A stretch of 64,000 nucleotides of DNA, taken from the NCBI RefSeq assembly GCF_019969685.1, contig NZ_JAHXYZ010000002.1, positions 310,001 to 374,000 on the forward strand, read 5' to 3'. The number at the start of each line of letters is the position of its first letter. The stretch's first letter is position 1. The position numbers and the translations under genes were made by a program. This stretch comes from Microbacterium sp. EST19A. GTDB taxonomy: Bacteria > Actinomycetota > Actinomycetes > Actinomycetales > Microbacteriaceae. Below the pieces are notes generated by a model. That model was not told the origin of the DNA. It saw only the letters and a program-made list of their open reading frames with translations, and did not search any database. Of the stretch, positions 54,290 through 62,234 are shown piece after piece.

Positions 54290-55472
54290 CACCGGCCGAG
54301 CGAAGGTCCAGGAACGGGCGATCGGCCTCGGTGCGGCACTGCTGATCGGGCTGAACCTGCGTCCGGCGATCACCTCGGTCGCTGCGCTGCTCGAGCCGAT
54401 CGGGGCCGGCTTCGCGCTGAGTGCGGTGCAGTTGAGCATCCTCGCCACGCTGCCGGTCATCGCCTTCGGGCTGACCGCGCCGCTCGGGCCGCTCCTGGCG
54501 CGGCGGCTCGGAGTCGTCCGCGCACTGGTCTGGGCGATGGCAGCTCTCGCGATGTCGCTGATCCTCCGTGCCGTGCTGCCCGGCGCGATGCTCGCCGGGA
54601 CGTTCGTCGCCGGTGCGGCGATCATGGTCGCCGGCACGCTCCTCCCCCCGTATCTGAAGTCGCTCGGTGCCGGGGGCCTGTGGGTCGGTTTGAGCAGCAT
54701 GTCCTTCAGTGCCGGAGCCGCGCTCGGCGCCGGACTCTCCGTTCCCGTCAGCCACGCGAGCGGACCTTCGCTCGCCCTCGCGGTCTGGGCCGTCCCGGCG
54801 CTGCTGGCGACGGGAGCGATGATCCGCGTGGCGTCGCGATCGGACGCACCGTCCCACACGCCGGCACGGACGAGGATCACCCGGGCGACCCGCCGCACCG
54901 TCGCCCTGGTGACGATCATGTTCGGGCTGCAGGCGATGCTGTTCTTCGCCGTGGCCGCCTGGCTGCCGCGCCTGCTCGGGGATCGCGGAGTCGATCAGGC
55001 GACGGCCGGATGGCTGCTCGCGCTGGCCAGCATCGCCGGTCTGATTCCGACGCTCGTCGCACCGATGGTCGCGAGACGCCGGAGAGTCCTCCTGTGGTTC
55101 GGTCCGGGACTGGGGGCCGTCATGGCGATTGCGTTCGTCTGGCTGGCGTCCGGCGATGCATCGTACGTGATCATCACGATCGTGCTCGGCGCCGTGCAGG
55201 GGGCGATGTTCGGCCTTTCGCTGAGTCTGATCGTCACGCAATCGCAGAACCAGGCCTCGGCAGGCCTTCTCTCCGCCGTATCGCAGGGCGTCGGCTACGC
55301 GTTCGCGGGTGCCGGGAGCCTGCTCGTCGGCATCCTGCACGATCTGACGGGCGACTGGACGCCGGGTCTCGTGTTCATGATCGCGTCCGCGGCCGTGCTC
55401 AGCGTGATCGTCGCTCTCGTCATCCGCCGACCGGCCGTGGACCTGAGAGAGGAATCAGCCGTCGCCGCCTGA
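54264..55472 (+). CDS. MFS transporter, CynX/NimT family
   Basis: 402 residues with twelve membrane helices; the opening L-G-A-A-L-L-I-G-L-N-L-R-P-A-I-T-S-V matches the CynX/NimT (cyanate/2-nitroimidazole) branch. ATG 54264 overlaps the deaminase gene by 26 bases; the last gene of the catabolic operon. It may export a product such as a small nitrogenous anion or be a second importer. Its 3' end overlaps the winged-helix gene on the other strand by 18 bases. Confidence 0.88.
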   Translation: MAFVSSLSDTGRAKVQERAIGLGAALLIGLNLRPAITSVAALLEPIGAGFALSAVQLSILATLPVIAFGLTAPLGPLLARRLGVVRALVWAMAALAMSLILRAVLPGAMLAGTFVAGAAIMVAGTLLPPYLKSLGAGGLWVGLSSMSFSAGAALGAGLSVPVSHASGPSLALAVWAVPALLATGAMIRVASRSDAPSHTPARTRITRATRRTVALVTIMFGLQAMLFFAVAAWLPRLLGDRGVDQATAGWLLALASIAGLIPTLVAPMVARRRRVLLWFGPGLGAVMAIAFVWLASGDASYVIITIVLGAVQGAMFGLSLSLIVTQSQNQASAGLLSAVSQGVGYAFAGAGSLLVGILHDLTGDWTPGLVFMIASAAVLSVIVALVIRRPAVDLREESAVAA

Positions 55473-55823
55473 GGACCAGGTCAGCCGACCCCCGCCCAGC
55501 TCGACGATCTCGCGCAGAGCACGCAGGTGACCGGCGAACGCGTCGGAGCCGGTCCTCGTCGCACGCACCCAGGTGCGAGGGCGACTTCCGACGTACACCT
55601 TCCTGCTCGTGATGTACCCGGCGTCGTGCAGGTGCGCGATGGCCTTGCTGAGGACCGAATCGTTCGCCTGGAGGATTCCCGCGAGCGTCGCGAAGTCGAG
55701 TTCGATGCCGTCGGTCAACGCGGCCATGAGCGAGAAGCGCACCGGTGTCGAGAAGCTGTCATCGAGCCGCGTGCGAGGGTGCGGGTCGCGCACGGGTCCC
55801 GCGCGGTCATCCATCTCGGCCAC
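55455..55823 (-). CDS. Winged-helix transcriptional regulator
   Basis: 122 residues, single winged-helix domain (about 22-100) of the HTH_27/MarR-like kind: F-S-T-P-V-R-F-S-L-M-A-A-L, L-A-G-I-L-Q-A-N-D-S-V-L-S-K-A-I-A-H-L-H-D-A-G-Y and R-K-V-Y-V-G-S-R-P-R-T-W wing. Such small regulators usually control a neighbouring membrane-protein gene, which here overlaps its start by 17 bases. Two palindromes upstream of that gene (56704-56741) are candidate binding sites. Ligand unknown. Confidence 0.87.
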   Translation of the reverse strand: MAEMDDRAGPVRDPHPRTRLDDSFSTPVRFSLMAALTDGIELDFATLAGILQANDSVLSKAIAHLHDAGYITSRKVYVGSRPRTWVRATRTGSDAFAGHLRALREIVELGGGRLTWSSGGDG

Positions 55824-56688
55824 TGCGGGCGGGAGATCCGACGAGCGACACCAGCACGGCGAGGACGACGACGATCGCGCCGAGGATCGTCGTGCTCCAC
55901 GGATTCACGAGATCGGATCGATCGCCGATCGTCACCACGGCCGTGAGCAGGAGCCCACCCAGGGCGAACATCGCGAAATGCGGCCATCGCCATACTTCGC
56001 CCAGATGGGCAGGACCCCAATCGGTGCGGTTGCCGATGCTCATCACGATGATCGCGCCTCCGGCGAGGAGCGCCAGCAGGTTCGACACGAGCAGATCGGC
56101 GGTACCCGCGACGATGATCAGCAAACCGAGCAGGACCCCGAGCCCGATGGTGGTCCCTCTCGCGGGCCAGAGGAACGGCGGGCGCTCGCGACGGACGCGG
56201 TGGGGCGCGTCTCGTCCTGCCCACAGCTGCCGGATGCCGAGCCCCACGAGGGCCGCCGTGCCTACCGCCGCAGGAAGCAGCACCAGCGCCAGCGGCAGTT
56301 CAGGCGCCATGAGGACCAGCACGAAGGTGCCGAGCATGGCGATGACGGTGAAGACGATGACGACGATGTAGACCGTGCGGTTGCCGCGGAAGCGCCACTG
56401 CACTCCCCTGCTCTGCGCCGCCCCGGACAGGATCTGGGAGGCGGCGAGCATCGCGAAGAGCAGCAGGCTGACGTGCGAGGCCTGACCGGATCGGATCAGG
56501 ACGGCGCAGCAGGCGACGAAGAGCAGCATCACCAGCGCCTCGACGATCGTGATCCACCCCTGCGCGCGGAGGTCGACCTGGGAATCGCGTCGCTCGGTCA
56601 CCGCTTCGACCTCGTCGAGATACCGTCGCGCCACCTCGGGTGTCGGCGGCTCGAGCGGCTCGACGCCGCGCATCGGCTTCTGGTCCAT
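55807..56688 (-). CDS. Membrane protein of unknown function, partner of a winged-helix regulator
   Basis: 293 residues: cytoplasmic N-terminus of about 50 residues with acidic helix (P-E-V-A-R-R-Y-L-D-E-V-E-A-V), then eight hydrophobic segments (about 45-65, 70-88, 102-125, 128-150, 172-192, 198-216, 235-255, 265-283). I recognise no transport or enzyme motif. ATG 56688 has a strong SD (AGGAGG). The arrangement with the regulator resembles regulator/membrane-protein pairs in Gram-positive bacteria. Confidence 0.7.
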   Translation of the reverse strand: MDQKPMRGVEPLEPPTPEVARRYLDEVEAVTERRDSQVDLRAQGWITIVEALVMLLFVACCAVLIRSGQASHVSLLLFAMLAASQILSGAAQSRGVQWRFRGNRTVYIVVIVFTVIAMLGTFVLVLMAPELPLALVLLPAAVGTAALVGLGIRQLWAGRDAPHRVRRERPPFLWPARGTTIGLGVLLGLLIIVAGTADLLVSNLLALLAGGAIIVMSIGNRTDWGPAHLGEVWRWPHFAMFALGGLLLTAVVTIGDRSDLVNPWSTTILGAIVVVLAVLVSLVGSPARSGRDG

Positions 56689-56703
56689 CAGGACCACCTC
56701 CTG

Positions 56704-56741
56704 TTTCCATGTGGAAAGCTCACTTACTTTCCTATCGGAAA
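56704..56741. promoter_or_regulatory. Twin TTTCC-N4-GGAAA palindromes
   Basis: TTTCCATGTGGAAA (56704-56717) and TTTCCTATCGGAAA (56728-56741) have identical 5-base arms and the same 4-base spacing; centres are 24 bases apart. They lie directly upstream of the membrane-protein/winged-helix operon, in the promoter region, and are likely an autoregulatory operator pair for the winged-helix protein. Confidence 0.7.
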
Positions 56742-56771
56742 CCGAGGAGAGGGTCAACCCCCGAACGCGAT

Positions 56772-56802
56772 GAAGGCCGCCCCACACCGTGGGGCGGCCT
56801 TC
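56772..56802 (-). terminator. rpsO terminator hairpin
   Basis: Perfect 14-bp inverted repeat GAAGGCCGCCCCAC/GTGGGGCGGCCTTC with a 3-base loop, 43 bases past the rpsO stop on the minus strand. It isolates rpsO from the following operon. Confidence 0.85.
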
Positions 56803-56844
56803 TCAAGAATGTTCTGCGCGATAAGTACGCTGGGGCGCTCTGCC

Positions 56845-57114
56845 TTAGCGGCGGAGTCCGAGACGCTCGATCAGCGAACGGTAACGCTCGATGTCGATGT
56901 CCTGGAGGTAGCCGAGCAGACGACGGCGCTGACCCACCATGAGGAACAGACCACGACGCGAGTGGTGGTCGTGCTTGTGCTCCTTGAGGTGTTCGGTGAG
57001 GTCCTTGATGCGCTGCGTCAGCATCGCGACCTGCACCTCGGGGGATCCGGTGTCACCGGGGTGCGTCGCGTACTCTTCCATGATCGCCTTCTTGGCGTCA
57101 GACTCGAGTGGCAT
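56845..57114 (-). CDS. rpsO: 30S ribosomal protein S15
   Basis: 89 residues, canonical S15 with D-T-G-S-P-E-V-Q and the central H-x3-H-x-x-R-R-G motif ([11 protein letters not shown]) and the terminal [13 protein letters not shown]15 nucleates folding of the 16S central domain. GGGGA lies 9 bases before the ATG. It is monocistronic here and 30 kb from pnp, with which it is normally closely linked in actinobacteria. Confidence 0.98.
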   Translation of the reverse strand: MPLESDAKKAIMEEYATHPGDTGSPEVQVAMLTQRIKDLTEHLKEHKHDHHSRRGLFLMVGQRRRLLGYLQDIDIERYRSLIERLGLRR

Positions 57115-57301
57115 AGATGGGATCCCCTTTCAGTTCGTTGCGCGGCGCCCGACGCCTGATGCGAGGGCTCTCTTTATCCGCGGCCGATCAAACGGCAACC
57201 TGAAGAGTCTACCAGTTGACGACCCGCCCCAGCGACACGGCGGCGGCGCCCCTGCCCGCGACGCTCGGCTAGTCTCGGAGGGTGCAGGACGAGGTCGTGA
57301 A

Positions 57302-58594
57302 GTGAGCGCAGCGCGCGGACACCTGATCGACCTCACCCCACTGAAGAGCAGCCCCGCCTTCGCCCGGATGTGGATCGGCTCCACCCTCGCAGGCATCGGC
57401 GGCCAGCTCACGATCGTCACGGTGATGCTGCACGTCTTCGCGCTCACCGAGAGCACGTTCGCCGTCTCGATGATCGCCGTCGCGGGGCTCCTCCCCATGA
57501 TCTTCGCGGGGCTCTACGGCGGGATGCTCGCGGATGCGTTCGACCGCCGCCGCGTCGCCCTCATCGCCGCCACGGTGACGTTCGCCTCCACGGCACTGCT
57601 CGCGACGCTCACCTGGACCGGCGGTGAGACGATCTGGTGGCTGTACGTGCTCAGCATCGTCAACTCCGCCGCCAACTCCGTCGGGATGGCCACCCGCACC
57701 GCGATCGTGCCGCGCCTCATCCCCCGCGACATGCTCGCATCGGCATCCGCCCTCAACGGGGTGGCATTCGGCGTCACGGTGATGGCCGGTCCCGCTCTCG
57801 CGGGTCTTCTCGTCGCACTCACCGGCTACGGCTGGACCTACACGATCGACGTCGTGCTGATGCTGTCGATGTTCCTCGGCCTGTGGACGCTGCCCGCGCT
57901 GCGCCCCGAAGGCGACATCGTCCGCCCCGGCCTGGCGTCACTCGTCGACGGATGGCGCTTCCTGCGGCGGGCGGGCAACATCCGCACGCAGTACATCATC
58001 GACATCATCGCGATGACGTTCGGGCAGCCGCTGGTGCTGTTCCCCGCGCTCGGGACGGTGATCCTCGGCGGTGGAGCGGTCACGACGGGGATTCTGACGG
58101 CGGCGGTCGCGGTCGGCACCTTCGCGTCCAGTCTGCTGTCCGGTCGGGTGGTGCACTACCGCTGGCACGGCCGCGGCATCGAGCGCGCCGTGGAGGCCTA
58201 CGGCGCCTCGATCCTGCTGTTCGGGGTGGTCCTGCTCATCGGGGCCTTCTCCGGTTCCGCGACCGAGCACTCCCCCGACGTCGCGCTGATCGTCGCGGCC
58301 TGCGTCGCGCTCGCGCTCTCCGGCGCGTCCGACAACGTCAGCTCCATCTACCGCAACACGATGATGCAGGCGGCCGTGCCCGACACGATGCGCGGGCGCC
58401 TTCAGGGCGTCTTCATCGTCGTGGTCACCGGCGGTCCGCGCGTCGGAGCCCTCTACGCCGGCACCCTGGCGACCGTGACCGCACTCTGGTTCCCACCGCT
58501 CCTCGGCGGGATCCTCGTGATCGCGCTGGTCGCGCTACTGGCACGCCGCAGCGGTCGCTTCCACGACTACGACGCAGAGAACCCCGAGCCGTGA
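57302..58594 (+). CDS. MFS transporter (EntS/drug-efflux type)
   Basis: 430 residues, twelve membrane helices. Loop motif A appears as G-G-M-L-A-D-A-F-D-R-R-R in loop 2-3, and P-R-L-I-P-R-D-M-L-A-S-A-S-A-L-N is typical of the DHA3/EntS group (enterobactin and drug exporters). GTG 57302 has GGACGAGG upstream; the ORF frame is open further 5' across rpsO but without homology. Convergent with the YceI gene. Confidence 0.87.
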   Translation: MSAARGHLIDLTPLKSSPAFARMWIGSTLAGIGGQLTIVTVMLHVFALTESTFAVSMIAVAGLLPMIFAGLYGGMLADAFDRRRVALIAATVTFASTALLATLTWTGGETIWWLYVLSIVNSAANSVGMATRTAIVPRLIPRDMLASASALNGVAFGVTVMAGPALAGLLVALTGYGWTYTIDVVLMLSMFLGLWTLPALRPEGDIVRPGLASLVDGWRFLRRAGNIRTQYIIDIIAMTFGQPLVLFPALGTVILGGGAVTTGILTAAVAVGTFASSLLSGRVVHYRWHGRGIERAVEAYGASILLFGVVLLIGAFSGSATEHSPDVALIVAACVALALSGASDNVSSIYRNTMMQAAVPDTMRGRLQGVFIVVVTGGPRVGALYAGTLATVTALWFPPLLGGILVIALVALLARRSGRFHDYDAENPEP

Positions 58595-58606
58595 GGCCCG
58601 GGGTTC
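58579..58606. terminator. Bidirectional hairpin between the MFS and YceI genes
   Basis: GAACCCCGAGCC/GGCCCGGGGTTC, 12-base arms with one mismatch and a GTGA loop; the left arm includes the end of the MFS coding region and the stop codon is in the loop region. It serves both convergent genes. Confidence 0.7.
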
Positions 58607-58627
58607 TCGCGATCGGAGCGGTGCTCG

Positions 58628-59182
58628 TCAGTCCTGCTGCAGAGCGCCCTGCAGGTCGAGGCTGATCGTGACGTCCTTGCCCACCAGCACTCCACCGGTC
58701 TCGAGGGCGGCGTTCCAGGTGAGTCCGAAGTCCTCGCGGTTGATCACGGTCTTGGCGGAGGCGCCCGCCTTGTAGTTGCCGTAGGGGTCGGTGCCGAAGC
58801 CACCGAAGTCGAGCTCGAAGCTGACCGGCTTGGTGACGCCGCGGATGGTGAGGTCGCCGTCGACGAACAGCTCGTCGCCCTTGACGTGCGCGCCGGTGGA
58901 GACGAACTCCATGGTCGGGAAGTTCTCGGTGTCGAAGAAGTCGCCCGAGCGCAGGTGAGCATCGCGACCCTCGTCGTTCGTGTCGATCGAGGTGACGTCG
59001 ACCGACGCCTCGACCTTCGCCTCCAGCGGGTTCTCCGGGGCGACGAGGGTGGCGTTCTTGACGCCGAACTTTCCGCGCACCTTCGAGATCATCATGTGGC
59101 GGACGCTGAACGTCACCTCGCTGTGCGCGGGGTCGAGGACCCAGGTGCCGGTGCGGTAGCCGGGAATGTCGATGCTGGTCAT
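58628..59182 (-). CDS. YceI family protein
   Basis: 184 residues of the lipocalin-like YceI fold, which binds polyisoprenoids: Y-R-T-G-T-W-V-L-D-P-A-H-S-E-V-T-F-S-V-R-H (about 7-27), S-G-D-F-F-D-T-E-N-F-P and G-D-L-T-I-R-G-V-T-K-P-V. No signal peptide, as in most actinobacterial members. GAGGAG precedes ATG 59182. A MarR-like operator is found 78 bases upstream (59260-59277). Confidence 0.93.
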   Translation of the reverse strand: MTSIDIPGYRTGTWVLDPAHSEVTFSVRHMMISKVRGKFGVKNATLVAPENPLEAKVEASVDVTSIDTNDEGRDAHLRSGDFFDTENFPTMEFVSTGAHVKGDELFVDGDLTIRGVTKPVSFELDFGGFGTDPYGNYKAGASAKTVINREDFGLTWNAALETGGVLVGKDVTISLDLQGALQQD

Positions 59183-59259
59183 GATTTCTCTCCTCGAGAC
59201 GTGGCCGCCGGAGCGGCGGACGGACAGGGGCCGCGTGCGCGGCATCATGTGACCCAACT

Positions 59260-59277
59260 TACATTCAACTGCATGTA
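59260..59277. promoter_or_regulatory. MarR-type operator upstream of the YceI gene
   Basis: TACATTCAACTGCATGTA, with arms TACAT/ATGTA. It shares ACATTCAANTGNAT with the site before the CE1758/CE1759 operon (38134-38150), 21 kb away. Confidence 0.55.
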
Positions 59278-59313
59278 TTCCCGTGCATGGGGATTTTCTT
59301 CTCACCACGCACG

Positions 59314-59343
59314 GACGCCCCGCTCCGGAAGGAGCGAGGCGTC
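59314..59343 (-). terminator. Hairpin after the FKBP gene
   Basis: GACGCCCCGCTCC/GGAGCGAGGCGTC: 13-base arms with one mismatch and a 4-base loop, 21 bases past the FKBP stop, followed on the minus strand by a moderately T-rich stretch. Confidence 0.7.
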
Positions 59344-59363
59344 TGTGTCCGACGTGCGGTCGA

Positions 59364-59732
59364 TCAGCCGACGGCGACGAGGTCGATGATGAAGATCAGG
59401 GTCTTGCCGGAGAGGAAGTGGCCTCCGCCGACCGGCCCGTAGGCGAGGTGCGGAGGGATGACGAGCTCACGCCGTCCGCCGACCTTCATGCCCGGGATGC
59501 CGTCCTGCCAGCCCTGGATCAGGCCACGAAGAGGGAACTGGATGGTCTCGCCGCGTCCCCACGAGGAGTCGAACTCCTCGCCGGAATCGAACTCGACGCC
59601 GGCGTAGTGAACGGTCACGGTGTCACCGGGCTTCGCCTCGGCGCCGTCGCCCTCGATGAGGTCGCGGATGACGAGCTCCGTGGGAGCGGTACCAGTGGGA
59701 GCGTCGAACTCAGGCTTTGTGCGATCAGTCAT
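59364..59732 (-). CDS. FKBP-type peptidyl-prolyl cis-trans isomerase
   Basis: 122-residue single FKBP domain: V-T-V-H-Y-A-G-V near 47, F-D-S-S-W-G-R-G, I-Q-G-W-Q-D-G-I-P-G-M-K-V-G-G-R-R and P-P-H-L-A-Y-G. No signal peptide, so cytoplasmic folding helper. Divergent to the GntR-type gene at 59832. Confidence 0.95.
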   Translation of the reverse strand: MTDRTKPEFDAPTGTAPTELVIRDLIEGDGAEAKPGDTVTVHYAGVEFDSGEEFDSSWGRGETIQFPLRGLIQGWQDGIPGMKVGGRRELVIPPHLAYGPVGGGHFLSGKTLIFIIDLVAVG

Positions 59733-59831
59733 GCTTCCATCCAACCGGAGGCGTGCGAACGGGTCAACGCGGCAGCACCTGCTCACAGCGAACACTTCGA
59801 CAAGCGGCTGATGACAAGGCAGAATCGCAAC

Positions 59832-60635
59832 ATGGAATCGATTTCGACGCGTCAGAACGCCGCCGATTCCCCCACGCCTCCGCACGGCGCAACGACCGCG
59901 CATCAACGTCCGCATCGCCTCCAGGGCGTGCTGTTCCAGCCCATCGGCGACGAGGGCCGCGCCGAACTCGTCGAGCGGCGTCTGGTCGATGCGATCACCC
60001 GCGGTCATCTCCGCGCCGGCGAGCGGCTCCCGTCGGAAGCCGAGATGGCGAGGAGTCTCGGGGTCGCGCCGGTCACCATCCGCGAGGCGCTGCTCGCCGT
60101 GCGCGAACGCGGCCTGGTCGTCACCCGTCGCGGACGCAACGGCGGCAGCTTCGTCGCCGCGCATGCCGACCCGCTCTCGTTCGCGCGGGAAGCCGTCCGC
60201 ACGTCCTCCCGGGTGTCGCTGCGCGATCTCGGAGCCCACTACGCCGCGATCACCGGTGCCGGCGTGCGCCTCGCCGCCCGCCGAGCCGATCCCTCCGAGG
60301 CGCAGCAGGTCCGGCGGCGACTGGAACGCCTCGAGGAGCTCGACGGCGAATCGCAGCGTCGCCTGCTCGACGACGTGCAGATCGAGATCGTGGCGTTGAG
60401 CCAATCGGCGCGTCTGACCCGCGAGCAGATGAAGCTGCAGGCGGAGTTCTCGCCCTATCTGCGACTCGTCGCGCATACCTCCGACGACCATCGCCGGCAG
60501 GGGATGCATCTCGCGGCGGTCGTCGACGCGGTCGAAGATGCGGATGCCGCTGCCGCCGGCGCCCGCACCGAGACGATGGTCGCCGAGGTCATCGACGCCC
60601 TGATCCGGTCGCAGCTGGCAGCGAAGACCGACTGA
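59832..60635 (+). CDS. GntR/FCD-type regulator with altered ligand domain
   Basis: 267 residues. The winged HTH is about 50-115 (L-R-A-G-E-R-L-P-S-E-A-E-M-A-R-S-L-G-V-A-P-V-T-I-R-E-A-L). The FCD domain (about 125-260) keeps the helical pattern but its metal ligands look changed: the usual D-x-x-F-H is D-V-Q-I-E, and the last His region (A-x-R-x-H) reads A-R-T-E; only the middle H (G-M-H-L-A-A-V-V-D-A-V) aligns. Start ATG 59832 is uncertain; ATG 59811 is also in frame. Seven bases before the Cache-domain gene, so probably an operon. Confidence 0.8.
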   Translation: MESISTRQNAADSPTPPHGATTAHQRPHRLQGVLFQPIGDEGRAELVERRLVDAITRGHLRAGERLPSEAEMARSLGVAPVTIREALLAVRERGLVVTRRGRNGGSFVAAHADPLSFAREAVRTSSRVSLRDLGAHYAAITGAGVRLAARRADPSEAQQVRRRLERLEELDGESQRRLLDDVQIEIVALSQSARLTREQMKLQAEFSPYLRLVAHTSDDHRRQGMHLAAVVDAVEDADAAAAGARTETMVAEVIDALIRSQLAAKTD

Positions 60636-60642
60636 GGCCGCC

Positions 60643-61392
60643 ATGAAGGATGAATCCACCGCGGATCCGGAGGACGGGATGACGACAGCAGCCGAAACGA
60701 CGATCCGCGAGGCCGTGCGAATCGTCGAGGACTACTTCTCCGGTCCGACGCGCAGCCTGCTCGAGTGGGTCGGCCCCTTCGCCGAACGGGTCGCCGAGGC
60801 CCAGCGGTCGGGGACACTGACCGGAGGGCGGATCGACGCCCTCGTGGAGCCGCACGCGTTGGACACTCTGGCCCTGAAGGATGCTCCGGTGTACGGCGCC
60901 GGTTTCATCGCCGCCATCGACCTCCCCGCCGACGCCCGCAGTCACCTCGCGTGGTGGCAGGGCGAGGATCGCAAGCAGCTCGTGCTCGCCGCGCAGTCGC
61001 TGAACAAGGAGAACATCGATTACAGCGCGCTCGAGTGGTACCGCATTCCGATGGCCACCGGCCGGCCGCACATGGCCGGACCGTACGTCGACTACCTCTG
61101 CAGCGACGAGTACACCATCACGATCGCTGTTCCCGCGGAGATCGACGGGGAGCGGATCGGCGTCGCGGGACTCGACATGCTCGTCTCGGAGGTCGAGCGC
61201 GATCTGCTGCCCCTCTTCGCTGCACTCGATTGCGACGTCACCGTCGTCAACGGCATCGGCCGCGTCGTGATCTCGACCGATCCGCAGTGTGCGACCGGCG
61301 ACGCTGTACGCGGCACTCGCCGGGCGGAGCTCCCCCGGTTCGCCTGCACGGACGTCCCCCTGCACGTCATCGTCGACGCACCGCGCAACTGA
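60643..61392 (+). CDS. Soluble Cache-domain protein
   Basis: 249 residues with no signal peptide or membrane helix. The centre (about 65-195) has dCache-like features: A-G-F-I-A-A-I-D-L, W-W-Q-G, Y-S-A-L-E-W-Y-R-I-P, Y-V-D-Y-L-C-S-D-E-Y-T-I-T-I-A-V-P-A and G-V-A-G-L-D-M-L-V-S-E-V-E-R-D-L-L-P. Cache domains normally sit outside the membrane as part of receptors, so a stand-alone cytosolic copy behind an FCD regulator is unusual. It could bind the small-molecule signal and act through the regulator. Start ATG 60643; ATG 60679 (M-T-T-A-A) is an alternative. Confidence 0.75.
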   Translation: MKDESTADPEDGMTTAAETTIREAVRIVEDYFSGPTRSLLEWVGPFAERVAEAQRSGTLTGGRIDALVEPHALDTLALKDAPVYGAGFIAAIDLPADARSHLAWWQGEDRKQLVLAAQSLNKENIDYSALEWYRIPMATGRPHMAGPYVDYLCSDEYTITIAVPAEIDGERIGVAGLDMLVSEVERDLLPLFAALDCDVTVVNGIGRVVISTDPQCATGDAVRGTRRAELPRFACTDVPLHVIVDAPRN

Positions 61393-61436
61393 CTCTTGAC
61401 ACCCCGCATGGCCGGGTGCACCCTGTTTACAGACCA

Positions 61437-61487
61437 ACTCAGCGCCCGGGAGACATGCAGGCATCGCCGCAGCACCGGGCGCTGAGT
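61437..61487. other. Large-loop inverted repeat after the Cache gene
   Basis: Perfect 13-bp arms ACTCAGCGCCCGG (61437-61449) and CCGGGCGCTGAGT (61475-61487) with a 25-base loop, between the converging Cache and hydrolase genes. It could be a terminator for both, or the core of a small structured RNA; TTGACA occurs at 61396-61401 but no good -10 follows. Confidence 0.5.
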
Positions 61488-61504
61488 CTTGCCCCCAGGG
61501 CGTG

Positions 61505-62194
61505 CTACGAGCAGTCCTCCGCGTAGTCGACGAGGAGCGCGGCGATCTCTCCCGGGTGGCTCAGCATCGCGCAGTGGCCGCCGGGCACCTCGTCCGCGAC
61601 GATGCCGAGACGCTGTTGCGCAAGATCGCGCAGGAAGTCCGCAGGGAAGAAGCGGTCGTCGGCGCACACGATGAATCGCGTCGGCACTGCCGGCCACTCG
61701 GCGAGGGGCCACGGTGCCGACATCGCGGCCGACGACGGATGCTGGCGCTCCTTGCTCAAAGCCGCCGCTGCCAGTTCGCGGGGCACGCCGTTGTAGAAGC
61801 TCACGTACGGGTCGTCGTGGCCGGTGAGCCCTCCGTCGCGGGCGGACTGCACCTCGACCGCGGAGCCGTAGCCCGTGACACTCCACCACTGCTCCGGTGG
61901 CTCGCCCGGCGCGGGTATCATCCCGGCCAGCAGCACCAGAGCATCGGCGGAGAGCCTTTCGGCGACGAGAGGTGCGGTGAAGCCTCCGAACGAGTGTCCG
62001 ACGACGACGACGTCCTTCCGGTCGCCGACGGCAGCCACGACGGCATCCGCATAGTCCTCGAGCGTGAGTGCGTCGTCATCCGCCGGGAGGTCGGGGGCGA
62101 TCACGTCATGCCCCTGTGCCTCGAGCTCGGCAGCGACGAGGTGCCAGGACCACCCGACGTCCCCGCCTCCGTGGATCAGCGCGAAAGTGCTCAT
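61505..62194 (-). CDS. Alpha/beta-fold hydrolase
   Basis: 229 residues resembling the plant-type methylesterase/hydroxynitrile lyase (EstC-like) group. Nucleophile S68 in G-H-S-F-G-G, oxyanion region I-H-G-G-G-D-V-G-W, the acid D in C-A-D-D-R-F-F, and the H in P-G-G-H-C-A-M. Substrate unknown. Ends 10 bases beyond the inverted repeat. Confidence 0.9.
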   Translation of the reverse strand: MSTFALIHGGGDVGWSWHLVAAELEAQGHDVIAPDLPADDDALTLEDYADAVVAAVGDRKDVVVVGHSFGGFTAPLVAERLSADALVLLAGMIPAPGEPPEQWWSVTGYGSAVEVQSARDGGLTGHDDPYVSFYNGVPRELAAAALSKERQHPSSAAMSAPWPLAEWPAVPTRFIVCADDRFFPADFLRDLAQQRLGIVADEVPGGHCAMLSHPGEIAALLVDYAEDCS

Positions 62195-62234
62195 CCCGAA
62201 CCGCCTCTCTCCTGCGAAGACACTCGCCGCAACC

